This document shows, piece after piece, positions 16,817 to 25,630 of a stretch of DNA of 64,000 bases. The notes beneath the pieces were generated by a model. It did not search any database. It had not been told where the DNA came from and was given only the letters and a program-made list of their open reading frames with translations. Source of the stretch: an uncultured Rhodospirillales bacterium (GTDB lineage: Bacteria > Pseudomonadota > Alphaproteobacteria > Rhodospirillales > UBA2165); the NCBI GenBank assembly GCA_913055735.1, contig CAJXKD010000002.1, positions 62,001 through 126,000 of the forward strand, written 5' to 3'. Each line of letters opens with the position of its first letter. The stretch's first letter is position 1. The position numbers and the translations under genes were made by a program.

Positions 16817-17173
16817 ATGAATGCGCTGGTCGTTTTCCATGGCCATGGCCACGGGCCGTTGTCGCGCCTGTTTGGGGCGCGCGGCTTTCGCCATTGTTTC
16901 GTCTGTGTCCGCCGTGGCGGCTATTGGGTGCGGATCGACAGCCAGGACGGCACGCCGATCATTGAAATGGTGTGCGCCGGCACGTTCGATCTTGCCGGAT
17001 TCTACGAGAAGCAGGGGTTCAATGTTGCCCAAACGCGGGTGCACCGCGGTGGGCGGGTTTCTCCGTTCGTGTTCGCCACCTGCGTCGGTGTTGCTAAGCG
17101 GATCATTGGCGTACGCGCGCCGTGGGTCGTGACTCCAGCGCAGCTCTACCGGCACCTGACCAAAACCGCATAG
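16817..17173 (+). CDS. small phage protein, possible permuted NlpC/P60-like peptidase
   Basis: 118-aa protein. A His at position 26 (GFRHCFVCVRRGGYWVRID) comes before a Cys (FATCVGVAKRIIGVRAPWVVTPAQLYRHL). This His-first, Cys-later order and the TCVxxxK-xxGI-x-TPxxLYxxL ending recall permuted NlpC/P60 peptidases, which cleave peptidoglycan peptides. If so it is the only candidate for a cell-wall enzyme in the element. The ATG is preceded by GGAGAGAG. It sits directly after the terminator and before the second spike cassette. Function is a suggestion only. Confidence 0.6.
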   Translation: MNALVVFHGHGHGPLSRLFGARGFRHCFVCVRRGGYWVRIDSQDGTPIIEMVCAGTFDLAGFYEKQGFNVAQTRVHRGGRVSPFVFATCVGVAKRIIGVRAPWVVTPAQLYRHLTKTA

Positions 17174-17198
17174 GAATTTTCTCTAGGAGATCATCCAG

Positions 17199-17480
17199 AT
17201 GAGCGACCAAAAAGTTCTGGAAACGGGAACATTTACCGCGACGGAACAATCCGATGCGGTATCGGTCTACGGGCCGTTCAACATTAGCCTGACGGGCTTC
17301 GGGGTAGCGACTGTCATGCTGCAGGCGTCGTTCGACGAAGGCGTGAGTTGGGTCGACGTGCAATCCTTCAGCGGAAACGCGCCGAAACTTCAGGGCGACG
17401 AGCCGGAACTGGGCGTCCTGTATCGGTTTAACTGCACCTCATATACCTCGGGCGCCATCGCCTATCGGATCAGTCAGTAA
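17199..17480 (+). CDS. 93-aa phage protein, copy 2 of a duplicated pair
   Basis: Paralogue of the protein at 13955, the same length to the residue, with the shared core GFGVATV, FSG, EPELG, YRFNCT, YTSG, IAYRISQ. It differs mainly in the first half. It is linked by TAATG to the downstream spike gene, and an AGGAGATC site lies before its ATG. Retention of both copies, each beside its own spike, suggests a matched partner for that spike. Confidence 0.75.
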   Translation: MSDQKVLETGTFTATEQSDAVSVYGPFNISLTGFGVATVMLQASFDEGVSWVDVQSFSGNAPKLQGDEPELGVLYRFNCTSYTSGAIAYRISQ

Positions 17481-20425
17481 TGCCGCTCTCTACCACGCTT
17501 CGCGCGCCAATCGTTGCGGCCCACGATCCCTTGTTTGCCGGAACACCGCGCGTCCCGCGGCCGGCCGTGGATATCGATTTCGAGCGGATGCCGTCGCTGA
17601 ACTACGCGCCGGGCGTCGAGATCGATTGGAGCCGGGCGAGCACGCAGAGCTATTTCGATGTGGACGGGATGTTGCGTTTCGCCAGTGCCGATACACCGGC
17701 TTTCACGTATGACCCGGCGACCGGACAGCCTCTTGGCGTGCAGATCTTTGAAGGCAAGACGGAGATGCTAGAGGCGTCAGAGGACTTCTCGAACTCTGCA
17801 TGGCAATTCAACTACAGTACCGGAAGCATCATTCCCAACGACGAAATTGCGCCAGATGGGACGTCCGGCGCAGATCTTGCCGACAGCAACGGTGGCGATA
17901 CATTCAACATCTATCAAGAAGTCTCGCTGCTGCCCGAAACGACATATATCCTTTCGGTTTGGGTAAAGCCGAAAGTGATCAGGACGCATTTCGTCCTCAG
18001 CGTGTACGATGATATCGCCGGCAACGTTCACTCGGATCAAAAAGTCGGCGAATTGGTTTCGGGCAACTGGGTTCGCGTCAGCACCGTGTTCACGATGCCT
18101 TCTTCCATTGACACGACGTCGGTCATCATGGTGGCGCGTGACACTGATTGTGATCTGTGGTTCTGGGGCGCAAATCTGCATACCGGATCGGTCCTGAAAC
18201 CTTACAACCCAAGTCGGGGGTCGTTGGCTCAATCCCCCACAGGTCTTGGGAGTGGGCTGTGGAATTTTAAACTCAATTCAACCGTTGCCACCGACGTCGC
18301 TGTTGCGCCGGATGGCACGGCGACAGCAGATGAAGTGGTGCATACGGATACAAACGCGACCTTCGGGCAGTCGCTTGCGATCACTGCGGACACTCATCAT
18401 GTCATCAGTATTTTCGCGAAGTATAAGGACGTCCCTTGGGTAAGGCTTAATTGGCACAACAATGCAGGTAGCTCTGCGGCGAGATGGTTCAATATCCAAA
18501 CTGGCGAAAAAGGGACGGTTGCCGAAGACGGAACGGCAACTTTATTGAGTTCAGGCATCACTGACGTCGGCAATGGGTGGTATCTACTGCATATCGTCGC
18601 GATCAACGCGGCCGGCGCGACAACTGGGTATGTTTCGATAAACAATCAGGCCGGTGACGGGAATGTCTCTGAGGCGGTGGGTGGCGGAAACTATTTTTGG
18701 GGTGTCTTTATTGCCGAAGGAACAGCGGTCGATCTGACGGAGGTGATGGCACCTTCCTTGATAACGGCGCCATTCGATTTCTCCGATGCGGCATGGGAAA
18801 TCAGTAACGATGCTGATGTCGCCGTGACAGCGGATTATCGGATCGCGCCGGACGGAACGACAACTGGCGACCATGTCGACAACACGGCGGCCGAGAGCAT
18901 CCATGGCCTATACCAAGATGTGGATACAGGAAGCCAGATTGCCGGCAAGACGTTCGTGTTCTCCGTGTATGTATATACGGATGATGGCCGTGACGTTACG
19001 CTCAGGGTACGAGCAACCGGATCACCGCAGGAAGCGGAGAACTTCACCGTTTCAACCGTTGCCAATCAATGGACGAAGGTCAGCGCGGTTAAATCCTTTA
19101 CCAGCGCCAGCGGTAATATCGTGCGTTGCGCCATATATCCGGCCGAACTTGGTGTCGCGACGGGCGTTGCCGATTTCTGGGGCGCGAGCCTGCACCTTGC
19201 GACAGGCCTGAACTATTACAGTTCCGGCAATACCCAATCCGACGATGTCGCGATCAGCGATTTGGACTGGTTGGTGCAAGGCCGGGGCACGCTTCTTGTC
19301 GACGCCGAACTAGCTCCTGATGACGATAGCGCGACGCCCCGTTTCATTGCGCTTTCAACATCCATGAATACGGATCGGATTCTTGTCGCACAGGCGGCCA
19401 ATAACAAACTCGATAGCAGAATATATAATTCGGGCGTGTTGCAGGTGGACGATCACTCGCTGACGTTGACAAGTGGGACCAATCGAATGGCCCTTGCTTG
19501 GCAGGACAACGACGTCGGTTGGTGTGTCAATGGCGGAACGGTATCGAAGGATACGCTGGCGACAATTCCGACCAATCTAACGACAGCCTATTTGGGTAGT
19601 AGTGAAACTGGTGCCGGCTATATCAACAGCAATATTTCTCGAATTGCCTATTGGCCGTATCGGCTAACCGATGGCGAACTGCCGATTGCCACTGCGAAGC
19701 CTCCGTTTGGCGTTACGGACGTTCCAGGTGTGGTGCTTTGGCTGCGTGCACACGGTTCTCCGGTCACATTGGATGGCACGAACGTAACCCAATGGAATGA
19801 TATCTCCGGCGCCGGAAATCATCTGACCCAATTATCCGGCGCCAATCAACCGAGCTATATGGCGGGTGCGATTAATGGTCGCGCCGGAATAGTCTTTAAT
19901 GGCTCTGCCGACTTCATGTCGGCTGGATCTGGCGCTTCCCTGGACGCCAGTACCGACAAGAATGTGCTGGTTGTCGTGGCATGCGATCTCATCTCGCCTG
20001 ATCAAAGTTTCGAGGCGCTGGTATCCAAGGCCAATCCCGGCGGCGGTATGACGGCCGGATTTCAGTTTCTTGCGCGTGTTTCGGGTTCAGAAACATGGGG
20101 TGCGCAGATCGGGGCAGGCGTTAATTTCACCGTAGCTGAGGCCCTATCCGGTCTAAACATTCTGACAATGCTTCTCGACCGTTCCGAGAACAGCATCATC
20201 CTTAGACGAAATGGCATCGAAAAGTTGAATTCAATAGATGCGAGTGTCGGCACGGATTTCGATGTGGCCGACGATCTTCTCGTGGGTGCCGATCGTGGCC
20301 CATCCCGCTTTATTGGCGGGATATTTGGAGATGTGATTGTCGTGCTGGGAAATGGTGCAACCGAAGAAAATGCCATCAAGATCGAGCAGCAGTTGTCCCA
20401 GATATATGGAATTTCGATCTCTTGA
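17480..20425 (+). CDS. phage spike/head-fibre-like protein with carbohydrate-binding-type and lectin-like modules, copy 2
   Basis: 981 aa. Same N-terminal anchor as the gene at 14236 (DIDFERMPSLNYAPGVEIDWSRAST, AFTYDPATGQPLGVQIFEGK), three tandem beta-sandwich modules with the APDGT motif, and a LamG-like module ending ISRIAYWPYRLTDGELP. It then has an extra C-terminal domain absent from copy 1 (GVVLWLRAHGSPVTLDG, WNDISGAGNHLTQ, to the end), typical of concanavalin A-like lectin/glucanase folds. It probably binds a surface polysaccharide. The start overlaps the preceding stop by one base (TAATG). Confidence 0.75.
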   Translation: MPLSTTLRAPIVAAHDPLFAGTPRVPRPAVDIDFERMPSLNYAPGVEIDWSRASTQSYFDVDGMLRFASADTPAFTYDPATGQPLGVQIFEGKTEMLEASEDFSNSAWQFNYSTGSIIPNDEIAPDGTSGADLADSNGGDTFNIYQEVSLLPETTYILSVWVKPKVIRTHFVLSVYDDIAGNVHSDQKVGELVSGNWVRVSTVFTMPSSIDTTSVIMVARDTDCDLWFWGANLHTGSVLKPYNPSRGSLAQSPTGLGSGLWNFKLNSTVATDVAVAPDGTATADEVVHTDTNATFGQSLAITADTHHVISIFAKYKDVPWVRLNWHNNAGSSAARWFNIQTGEKGTVAEDGTATLLSSGITDVGNGWYLLHIVAINAAGATTGYVSINNQAGDGNVSEAVGGGNYFWGVFIAEGTAVDLTEVMAPSLITAPFDFSDAAWEISNDADVAVTADYRIAPDGTTTGDHVDNTAAESIHGLYQDVDTGSQIAGKTFVFSVYVYTDDGRDVTLRVRATGSPQEAENFTVSTVANQWTKVSAVKSFTSASGNIVRCAIYPAELGVATGVADFWGASLHLATGLNYYSSGNTQSDDVAISDLDWLVQGRGTLLVDAELAPDDDSATPRFIALSTSMNTDRILVAQAANNKLDSRIYNSGVLQVDDHSLTLTSGTNRMALAWQDNDVGWCVNGGTVSKDTLATIPTNLTTAYLGSSETGAGYINSNISRIAYWPYRLTDGELPIATAKPPFGVTDVPGVVLWLRAHGSPVTLDGTNVTQWNDISGAGNHLTQLSGANQPSYMAGAINGRAGIVFNGSADFMSAGSGASLDASTDKNVLVVVACDLISPDQSFEALVSKANPGGGMTAGFQFLARVSGSETWGAQIGAGVNFTVAEALSGLNILTMLLDRSENSIILRRNGIEKLNSIDASVGTDFDVADDLLVGADRGPSRFIGGIFGDVIVVLGNGATEENAIKIEQQLSQIYGISIS

Positions 20426-20485
20426 TACCGGCTCGAAAGCCAAACTCCAAACATCATCAACGATATATGACCAAGGAGACCAGCC

Positions 20486-20692
20486 ATGGGCTCGATCTTT
20501 TCCCCTAAGTCACCGCCGCCTCCACCGCCGGCGCCCGAAGTGCCGACACCGGAGGATCCGGAAATTCAGCAGCGCAAAGAAGACGTACGCCTTGCCGCGC
20601 TCAAACGGCGTGGGCGCGCCTCGACCATTCTCACCTCGGGTGCGGGTGATCCCTCGGCGCCGAACCTGTCGCGTCCGACATTAGGGGCCTAA
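20486..20692 (+). CDS. short Pro-rich phage protein preceding portal
   Basis: 68-aa protein with an N-terminal run of prolines (PPPPPPAPEVPTPEDPE) and the conserved-looking end LKRRGRASTILTSGAG. Short Pro-rich proteins ending in RRGRASTILT-G are common just before the portal gene in podoviruses and relatives; their role is unknown, possibly in head assembly. The AAGGAG site before the ATG is strong. Confidence 0.75.
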   Translation: MGSIFSPKSPPPPPPAPEVPTPEDPEIQQRKEDVRLAALKRRGRASTILTSGAGDPSAPNLSRPTLGA

Positions 20693-20728
20693 CTCCCCGC
20701 CAGCGCCATTCCGGCGAAGGATCAAAAC

Positions 20729-22375
20729 ATGGATAAAGATGTGGAACGGCTGCTCGACCGTTACGAGCGGCTGAAGACGAGTCGCTCGACCTGGCTTAGC
20801 CATTGGCAGGAGCTGGCGGAGTTCTTTTTACCGCGCCGCGCGGACTTCCTGGGCGAGCGGGCACCCGGCGAAAAGCGCACGGAAAAGCAGTTCGATGGCA
20901 CGCCGATGCTGGCGGCCCGCAATCTCGCCTCAGCGATCGACGGCATGTTGAAGCCTAAGAACCAACGTTGGGTAACCCTGCGACCCGCCGATGACGAGCT
21001 GTCGCGACGCGAGGATGTGCGGCGCTGGTTGCAGCATGCCGAGGACCGGCTGTTCGATGCGCTCTACGATCCGCACGCCCGGTTCGTGCAATATTCAGCG
21101 GAAGTCGATCTCGATCTCGTGGTGTTCGGTACCGGCGTCCTTTATGTGGGCGAGCACGTGGGGCAGGGGCGTTTGGCGTTCCGTTCGCATCACCTCAAGA
21201 ACGCGCTGATCGAAGTCAACGAGGCGGGCGAGGTGGATACTGTTTTCCTCACCGTGCGGCTAACGGCGCGCCAAGCCGCGGCGCGATATGGTATCGAGAA
21301 TTTAGGCGAACGCACCCGCGAAGCGCTGGAGAAAGATGACGAACCGGATCAGGAATTCACGTTTCTTCGGGTATGTATGCCGCGCGCCGATCGTCACCGG
21401 CGCCGCGCCGATGCTGTGAATCTGCCGTTCGCGGCCATCGACATCGACGTGGCGTCGGAGCACAAGATCGCCGAGTCGGGATTTCACGAATTCCCCTACG
21501 TCGTGCCGCGCTGGGAGACAACGACGGACGAGATCTACGGGCGCGGGCCCGCTATGCTGGCGCTGCCCGACGCCAAGTCCCTCAACCAAATGGGCAAGAC
21601 GCTCCTCAAGGCCGGACACAAGGCGGTGGACCCACCGCTGCTGGCGCCGTCGGATTCCTTCAAGTCGGCGGTGCGCACCTGGCCCGGCGGCATCAGTTAC
21701 TACGACGCAAGCGTGCTAGCCACCTCGGGCGGGCGTATCCCGATCCAGCCGCTTAACACGGGCGCGCATATGCCCCTTGGCCGGGAAATGCAGAACGACA
21801 TCCGTGAGCAGATTTGGAACGCCTTTTTCCGCAATATCCTCAATCTGCCGAGCCAGGGTCCGCAGATGACGGCGACCGAGATTATCGAGCGCAAGCAGGA
21901 ATTCGTCCGCGTCATTGGGCCGGTGTTCGGGCGGTTGGAGGCGGATTATACGGGTCCGCTGGTGGAGCGTGCTTTCTCGGTGCTGTTCCGTGCCGGTGCG
22001 TTCGGCGAAGCGCCGCCAGAGATCGCCGATGGCGGCCTCCGTTTCGAATATGTCTCGCCCATCTCGAAAGCGCACAAGCTGATCGAGGTCGGGGCGCTTT
22101 CCAAGACGTCGCTCGACCTGCAGCCGGTGATCGGCGTCGCGCCGCAAGTGACCGACAATTTTGACCACGACCGCATCGCCCGCGACGTGGCTGAAGCCAA
22201 CGGCATGCCGCTCGATTGGCTGACCGACGCGACCAAGGTGGAGGCAACGCGGGGTGAGCGCACGCAGGCGATGGCCGCCGAAAAAACGGCCGCGGATGCC
22301 GAGCGGCTGCTCGACGGCGCGGTGAAAGCTCAGACCCTCGATCCTAAGCTGCTCAAGAGCGTGCTGCCCGTGTAG
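20729..22375 (+). CDS. portal (head-to-tail connector) protein, T7 gp8-like
   Basis: 548-aa portal of the short-tailed phage type. The N-terminal RYERLKTSRSTWLSHWQELAEFFLPRR and FDGTPMLAARNLASAIDGMLKP are hallmarks of head-to-tail connecting proteins, and MTATEIIERKQEFVRVIGPVFGRL in the C-terminal third is equally typical. It would form the dodecameric ring through which DNA enters and leaves and to which the gp11-like tail protein binds. Length matches the family. The next gene carries the toxin-like C-terminus. Confidence 0.92.
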   Translation: MDKDVERLLDRYERLKTSRSTWLSHWQELAEFFLPRRADFLGERAPGEKRTEKQFDGTPMLAARNLASAIDGMLKPKNQRWVTLRPADDELSRREDVRRWLQHAEDRLFDALYDPHARFVQYSAEVDLDLVVFGTGVLYVGEHVGQGRLAFRSHHLKNALIEVNEAGEVDTVFLTVRLTARQAAARYGIENLGERTREALEKDDEPDQEFTFLRVCMPRADRHRRRADAVNLPFAAIDIDVASEHKIAESGFHEFPYVVPRWETTTDEIYGRGPAMLALPDAKSLNQMGKTLLKAGHKAVDPPLLAPSDSFKSAVRTWPGGISYYDASVLATSGGRIPIQPLNTGAHMPLGREMQNDIREQIWNAFFRNILNLPSQGPQMTATEIIERKQEFVRVIGPVFGRLEADYTGPLVERAFSVLFRAGAFGEAPPEIADGGLRFEYVSPISKAHKLIEVGALSKTSLDLQPVIGVAPQVTDNFDHDRIARDVAEANGMPLDWLTDATKVEATRGERTQAMAAEKTAADAERLLDGAVKAQTLDPKLLKSVLPV

Positions 22376-22432
22376 CGCAATATCCGAATAAGTCATTCCT
22401 CTAAGGATCGACTTATTCGGATTTACTTGCGC
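22375..22432. repeat. large palindrome after portal gene
   Basis: GCGCAA (22375-22380) plus ATCCGAATAAGTC (22382-22394) are mirrored by GACTTATTCGGAT (22410-22422) plus TTGCGC (22427-22432): 19 paired bases in two arms around a 15-nt loop. It overlaps the last base of the portal stop. There is no T-run after it on the plus strand, so it is not a standard terminator. It may be a mobile palindromic element or an mRNA-stabilising structure. Confidence 0.6.
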
Positions 22433-22446
22433 GACATTCAAAAAAT

Positions 22447-22509
22447 TAGAGCGGTGTAATCCGCCCAATTGAAATCAGTCCTGATCTCAATTGAGCGGAA
22501 GCCGCTCTA
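22447..22509. repeat. nested palindromic element (MITE/REP-like)
   Basis: Outer arms TAGAGCGG (22447-22454) and CCGCTCTA (22502-22509) enclose CAATTGAAATCAG (22466-22478) and CTGATCTCAATTG (22481-22493), which pair except for one position. Short elements bounded by TAGAGCGG/CCGCTCTA are reminiscent of the dispersed extragenic palindromes of alphaproteobacteria. It sits in the leader of the toxin-bearing gene, 44 bp before its ATG. Confidence 0.6.
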
Positions 22510-22553
22510 GGTCCGCACGTACTTCAAGAAATCAAAATCGAAAGGACGCTGCG

Positions 22554-25148
22554 ATGGTTTACAAGCCACCGGGCAACGATGAGATCGTGGGTGGGGCACG
22601 AGAAAGCGCGCGCGCGGGCTTTGGGTTCGAGTTCCCGTCCGAGGACGCGCCCGATGGGCAAACCTTCACGGCGGCACGGGCCGCCGGTGGCGGTACGCAG
22701 AGGCCTGAGCAAATGGGACAGGCATCGGACGATCCGGTGCAATCGACCCTGCAGCAGTTCGAGACGAGCGACTATCTGCTCGATGCTTACGGCAAGGCGG
22801 AAGAGCATCTCGCCGCGGTGATGACGGCCCCAGAAGAAGAGAAGCCGGCAAGCGCCGAAGAGGCGCACACCCGGTTCCTTGCCGGCGTGCAACCGCTAAT
22901 CGACGGGGCGCCAGACGACGCGACCCGCGAGACCCTTGGCGCGCGCATCGACGGCATATGGGCCGAACGCGGCGCACCGTTGGCGGTGGGCGACGAGATC
23001 GGCCGCCGGCAAGTACGGCGCGTGCGATCCGCCGAAAACGTGCTCGCCCATCATCAGGAGATGGCGGCCCGTTATCCGGCTCTCATCCCTGGGCTGACGG
23101 CACAGGCGGACGCGACTCTCGACCTGCTCAAGGGACTGGGTGTCTCCGAGCAAGGCGTTGAACGGCGCAAGCAGGAATTCCGCGCCGAGCTGCGCGACAC
23201 GGCGCTCACTACATGGGCCGAAGATAGCCCGCGTGCCGCCAAACAGCGGCTGGAAGCGGGCGAATTCGACGAGCTGTTCGGCCCTGACGAGACGGGCCGC
23301 GCGGAACGCACCCAGTGGCTTGGCCGGCTGACCCAGCAGGCCATGGCCGCCGACGAGGACGCGGCACTGGCCCGCGCGGCGGCCGAGCAGCGCGAAGCGG
23401 AAGCGCAAAATCTCGGCGCGGCGACCTTCAGCGGCACCTATCGCGCGGCCATATCGCGGGGCGAAGCGAGAAGCCTGGACATTGCGCGCGCGCGGCAGGC
23501 GGGCCTGATCGATGACGCGGAGGCCGAAAGGCTGCGCCAGCAGCGGTTGGCGTCGGATACCCAACGGAAGGCTCAAGCCGCCGCGCGCAACGATCTGGTG
23601 ACGCAGATACGCGCGGGCGGGCAGCCGGATCTCGGCGACGGTGATACCCGCGAAGCCATGGAGAGTTGGTACGCCGCCGACATGGCACCAGCCTGGGCGC
23701 AGCTGCCCGAGGAAGACCGGCGCGACCTCGAAAAGGATTTCGTCCGGGAATATAGATTCGTCCCCAGAGGCCTCGCCAAGACCATGCGGCGGGCGCTCAA
23801 CGGCGGCGATCCGGAGATCGTGGTCGCGACGGCGCAAAGCCTCGAAGAGATGCTGAGCGAGAACCCGGACCTGGTTGAATCGCTCGGCCAAGTCATGCCG
23901 GAGGCCGAACTCAACCGCGCCCGCGCCATCGGGCAATTGATAGACGCCGGCCATCCCACCGAGCGCGTCCTCGATGCGGTCGGCCCGGCACCGTTGGTTG
24001 TCGCGCAGAAACCGGCGGACGAAGGGTCCACGGATGACAGCACCTCCAGCGACGTTTCGCCGGATGAAGGCAATCCCGACGCGCCGCCGGAAGAAACGGG
24101 CAGCAGCGAACCTCCGCCCGAAGCAGAAGCCCCGGAAGATCCTCAACTAGAAGACGGGGCTGCCGCCGACGGTTCAGAGGTGGACGACGGCAACATCGAG
24201 GCGTCGAGCGATACGCCGGAACCGGAGGATGAGCCCGATCATCCGCTCCTTCAACTCGCCGACGAAGCGGACAGCCTTCTCGCGGCGCATGGCGGCAAAC
24301 TGCCGCCCGCGGTCAAAAAGGTCCTGGGAAACAAGGTTATCCAAATCATCGCCGAATTGGCGCCCGGGACCGGAAACGTCATCGACGGGATCGACGCCTA
24401 CAACGCCTTTGTCGCGGCGAAGGCCGCCCTCGAGAACGACGATCTCGCCGAAGCCCTGATGAAAGGCGGCGAGGGGCTGCTGCATGGGGCCTTCGCCGTC
24501 CCGGGGCTTGGAAACCTTGCCAAGCTGGGCGGAAAAGCGATCGAGGGAGCGGCCTTCATGCTCCCCATCCTCCGGGCATCGAGCCGGGCCGGCCGGCGGG
24601 CGTCCCGGTTCGTGAAGCAGGCCGGCGACCGCTTCAGCCACACCGACATCATGCGGCTGGGGCAGGATGTTCAGAAAGAGACGCTGAGCAGCCGGTACGT
24701 GCATCGCTCCCCCGTCGGCGGCGCGCGGGCCAACGACGAGTTCGCCAAGAAGATCTTCGGCAAGAATGCCGATGCCTCGCATCCGGATTTTCAACCGCCT
24801 TACCGGGTCGATACGCCGGTCTACGATGCTATATTAAGCCGCGAGTCCAAAGGGGAATTCGTTCGGGTATTTCCGGAGGGTCGTTATCCGAAGAGTGAAT
24901 GGATCATGCTCAGGTCAGATTACGAAGCAGCATTGAAGGAAGGCGGGCCAGCGAAGCTGAAGGAAATCTTCGCGTTGGACAAGGAACCGGCGTTCGTGGT
25001 TCCCGTTACCCTTCCCGCGAAAACGAGAGTTCGTGTTGGAATAGCGGGCCCGCATAAAACACACGGGACAGGCGGGGCAATGCAATATCAGATTCAAAGC
25101 GAGTTTAAAGAAGACTGGTTTGGTGAGCCTCAAAGGATTTCGCAATGA
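22554..25148 (+). CDS. virion-type protein with pretoxin-like and C-terminal polymorphic-toxin-like domains
   Basis: 864 aa. Residues 1 to about 480 are charged and mostly helical, as in phage internal (ejected) proteins. About 482-560 is an acidic, Pro-rich linker. About 562-716 has a hydrophobic stretch with PGTGNVIDGIDAYNAF and VPGLGNLAKLGGKAIEGAAF that resembles pretoxin segments of polymorphic toxins. Residues 717-864 form a separate domain with SEWIMLRSDYEAALKEG, EPAFVVPVTLPAKTRVRVG and GTGGAMQYQI; the GG-x-x-QY end is like the active-site Gln region of TNT-type NAD+ glycohydrolases (here Q844), though that match is tentative. Start ATG 22554 has AAAGGA upstream. It overlaps the first immunity gene by ATGA. 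Placement right after the portal parallels MuF toxins of temperate phages, but no MuF domain is recognised. Confidence 0.7.
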   Translation: MVYKPPGNDEIVGGARESARAGFGFEFPSEDAPDGQTFTAARAAGGGTQRPEQMGQASDDPVQSTLQQFETSDYLLDAYGKAEEHLAAVMTAPEEEKPASAEEAHTRFLAGVQPLIDGAPDDATRETLGARIDGIWAERGAPLAVGDEIGRRQVRRVRSAENVLAHHQEMAARYPALIPGLTAQADATLDLLKGLGVSEQGVERRKQEFRAELRDTALTTWAEDSPRAAKQRLEAGEFDELFGPDETGRAERTQWLGRLTQQAMAADEDAALARAAAEQREAEAQNLGAATFSGTYRAAISRGEARSLDIARARQAGLIDDAEAERLRQQRLASDTQRKAQAAARNDLVTQIRAGGQPDLGDGDTREAMESWYAADMAPAWAQLPEEDRRDLEKDFVREYRFVPRGLAKTMRRALNGGDPEIVVATAQSLEEMLSENPDLVESLGQVMPEAELNRARAIGQLIDAGHPTERVLDAVGPAPLVVAQKPADEGSTDDSTSSDVSPDEGNPDAPPEETGSSEPPPEAEAPEDPQLEDGAAADGSEVDDGNIEASSDTPEPEDEPDHPLLQLADEADSLLAAHGGKLPPAVKKVLGNKVIQIIAELAPGTGNVIDGIDAYNAFVAAKAALENDDLAEALMKGGEGLLHGAFAVPGLGNLAKLGGKAIEGAAFMLPILRASSRAGRRASRFVKQAGDRFSHTDIMRLGQDVQKETLSSRYVHRSPVGGARANDEFAKKIFGKNADASHPDFQPPYRVDTPVYDAILSRESKGEFVRVFPEGRYPKSEWIMLRSDYEAALKEGGPAKLKEIFALDKEPAFVVPVTLPAKTRVRVGIAGPHKTHGTGGAMQYQIQSEFKEDWFGEPQRISQ

Positions 25149-25519
25149 GCCGCGTATCGGAAGTCAAAACGGTCGATGGGCGTACCCTTCGGATTGGCGA
25201 AAAGGAAGTGCGTTTCGATCAGCGGATCAATCAATATTTTATTGTCAAAGATACCGTGGTTGCCCTGCTCAAGGTGGATGATTTTGAGAAGGGCGACATG
25301 CTGGTGGGGCGGAATATCATCGGATTCGATCTCGAAGGCAATCAGCTGTGGCGGGTTCCCGACCACGGTCTGCGACGCCCCGCAAATCCCAAGGTTCCCG
25401 ATGCTTATTTTGGAATCTACCTGGATGAGAAGGGAAAGCTTTGGGGGGCGACACCCGGAGTGGATATCCAGATCGACCCGAAGACAGGTAGGTTAAGAAA
25501 CCGGAGATCGAACCGTTAG
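25145..25519 (+). CDS. putative immunity protein 1
   Basis: 124-aa soluble protein with no signal peptide. It begins in an ATGA overlap with the toxin-bearing gene, the usual coupling of toxin and cognate immunity. Features: IVKDTVVALLKVDDFEKGDMLVGRNIIGFDLEGNQLWRV, then a charged, Pro-containing C-terminal half. The pattern 'RN-i-a-DleGn-LW-v' is common in small immunity-like proteins. It has the same length as the gene at 25627 without gaps; residues 49-115 are about 90% identical, but residues 1-48 share only about 18 of 48. No family name assigned. Confidence 0.65.
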   Translation: MSRVSEVKTVDGRTLRIGEKEVRFDQRINQYFIVKDTVVALLKVDDFEKGDMLVGRNIIGFDLEGNQLWRVPDHGLRRPANPKVPDAYFGIYLDEKGKLWGATPGVDIQIDPKTGRLRNRRSNR

Positions 25520-25522
25520 AGC

Positions 25523-25630
25523 ATAGCGCGCCCGCATAAACCGCGCGGGGCAAGCGGGGCGATATAATACGAGATTCAAAGTGAGTTAATGCGTAGTCGG
25601 TTTGGTAAACCCAAGAGAATTCCAAGATGA
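25523..25630 (+). pseudogene. decayed duplicate of the toxin C-terminal tip
   Basis: These 108 bases align without gaps to 25041-25148, the last 36 codons of the toxin gene, with about 76 identical positions by hand count. Read in the toxin frame it gives IARPHKPRGASGAI, a stop, then YEIQSELMRSRFGKPKRIPR, clearly matching the toxin end. The stop (TAA) replaces the CAA codon for Q844. The fragment has no start. It ends in the same ATGA junction with the second immunity gene. It is the relic of a toxin tip/immunity cassette duplication. Confidence 0.85.

Noticed and set aside
22554..23990. MuF-type domain in the N-terminal half of the toxin-bearing protein
   Set aside because: Position next to the portal suggested it, but I could not recognise the MuF motif; the region is only described as helical.
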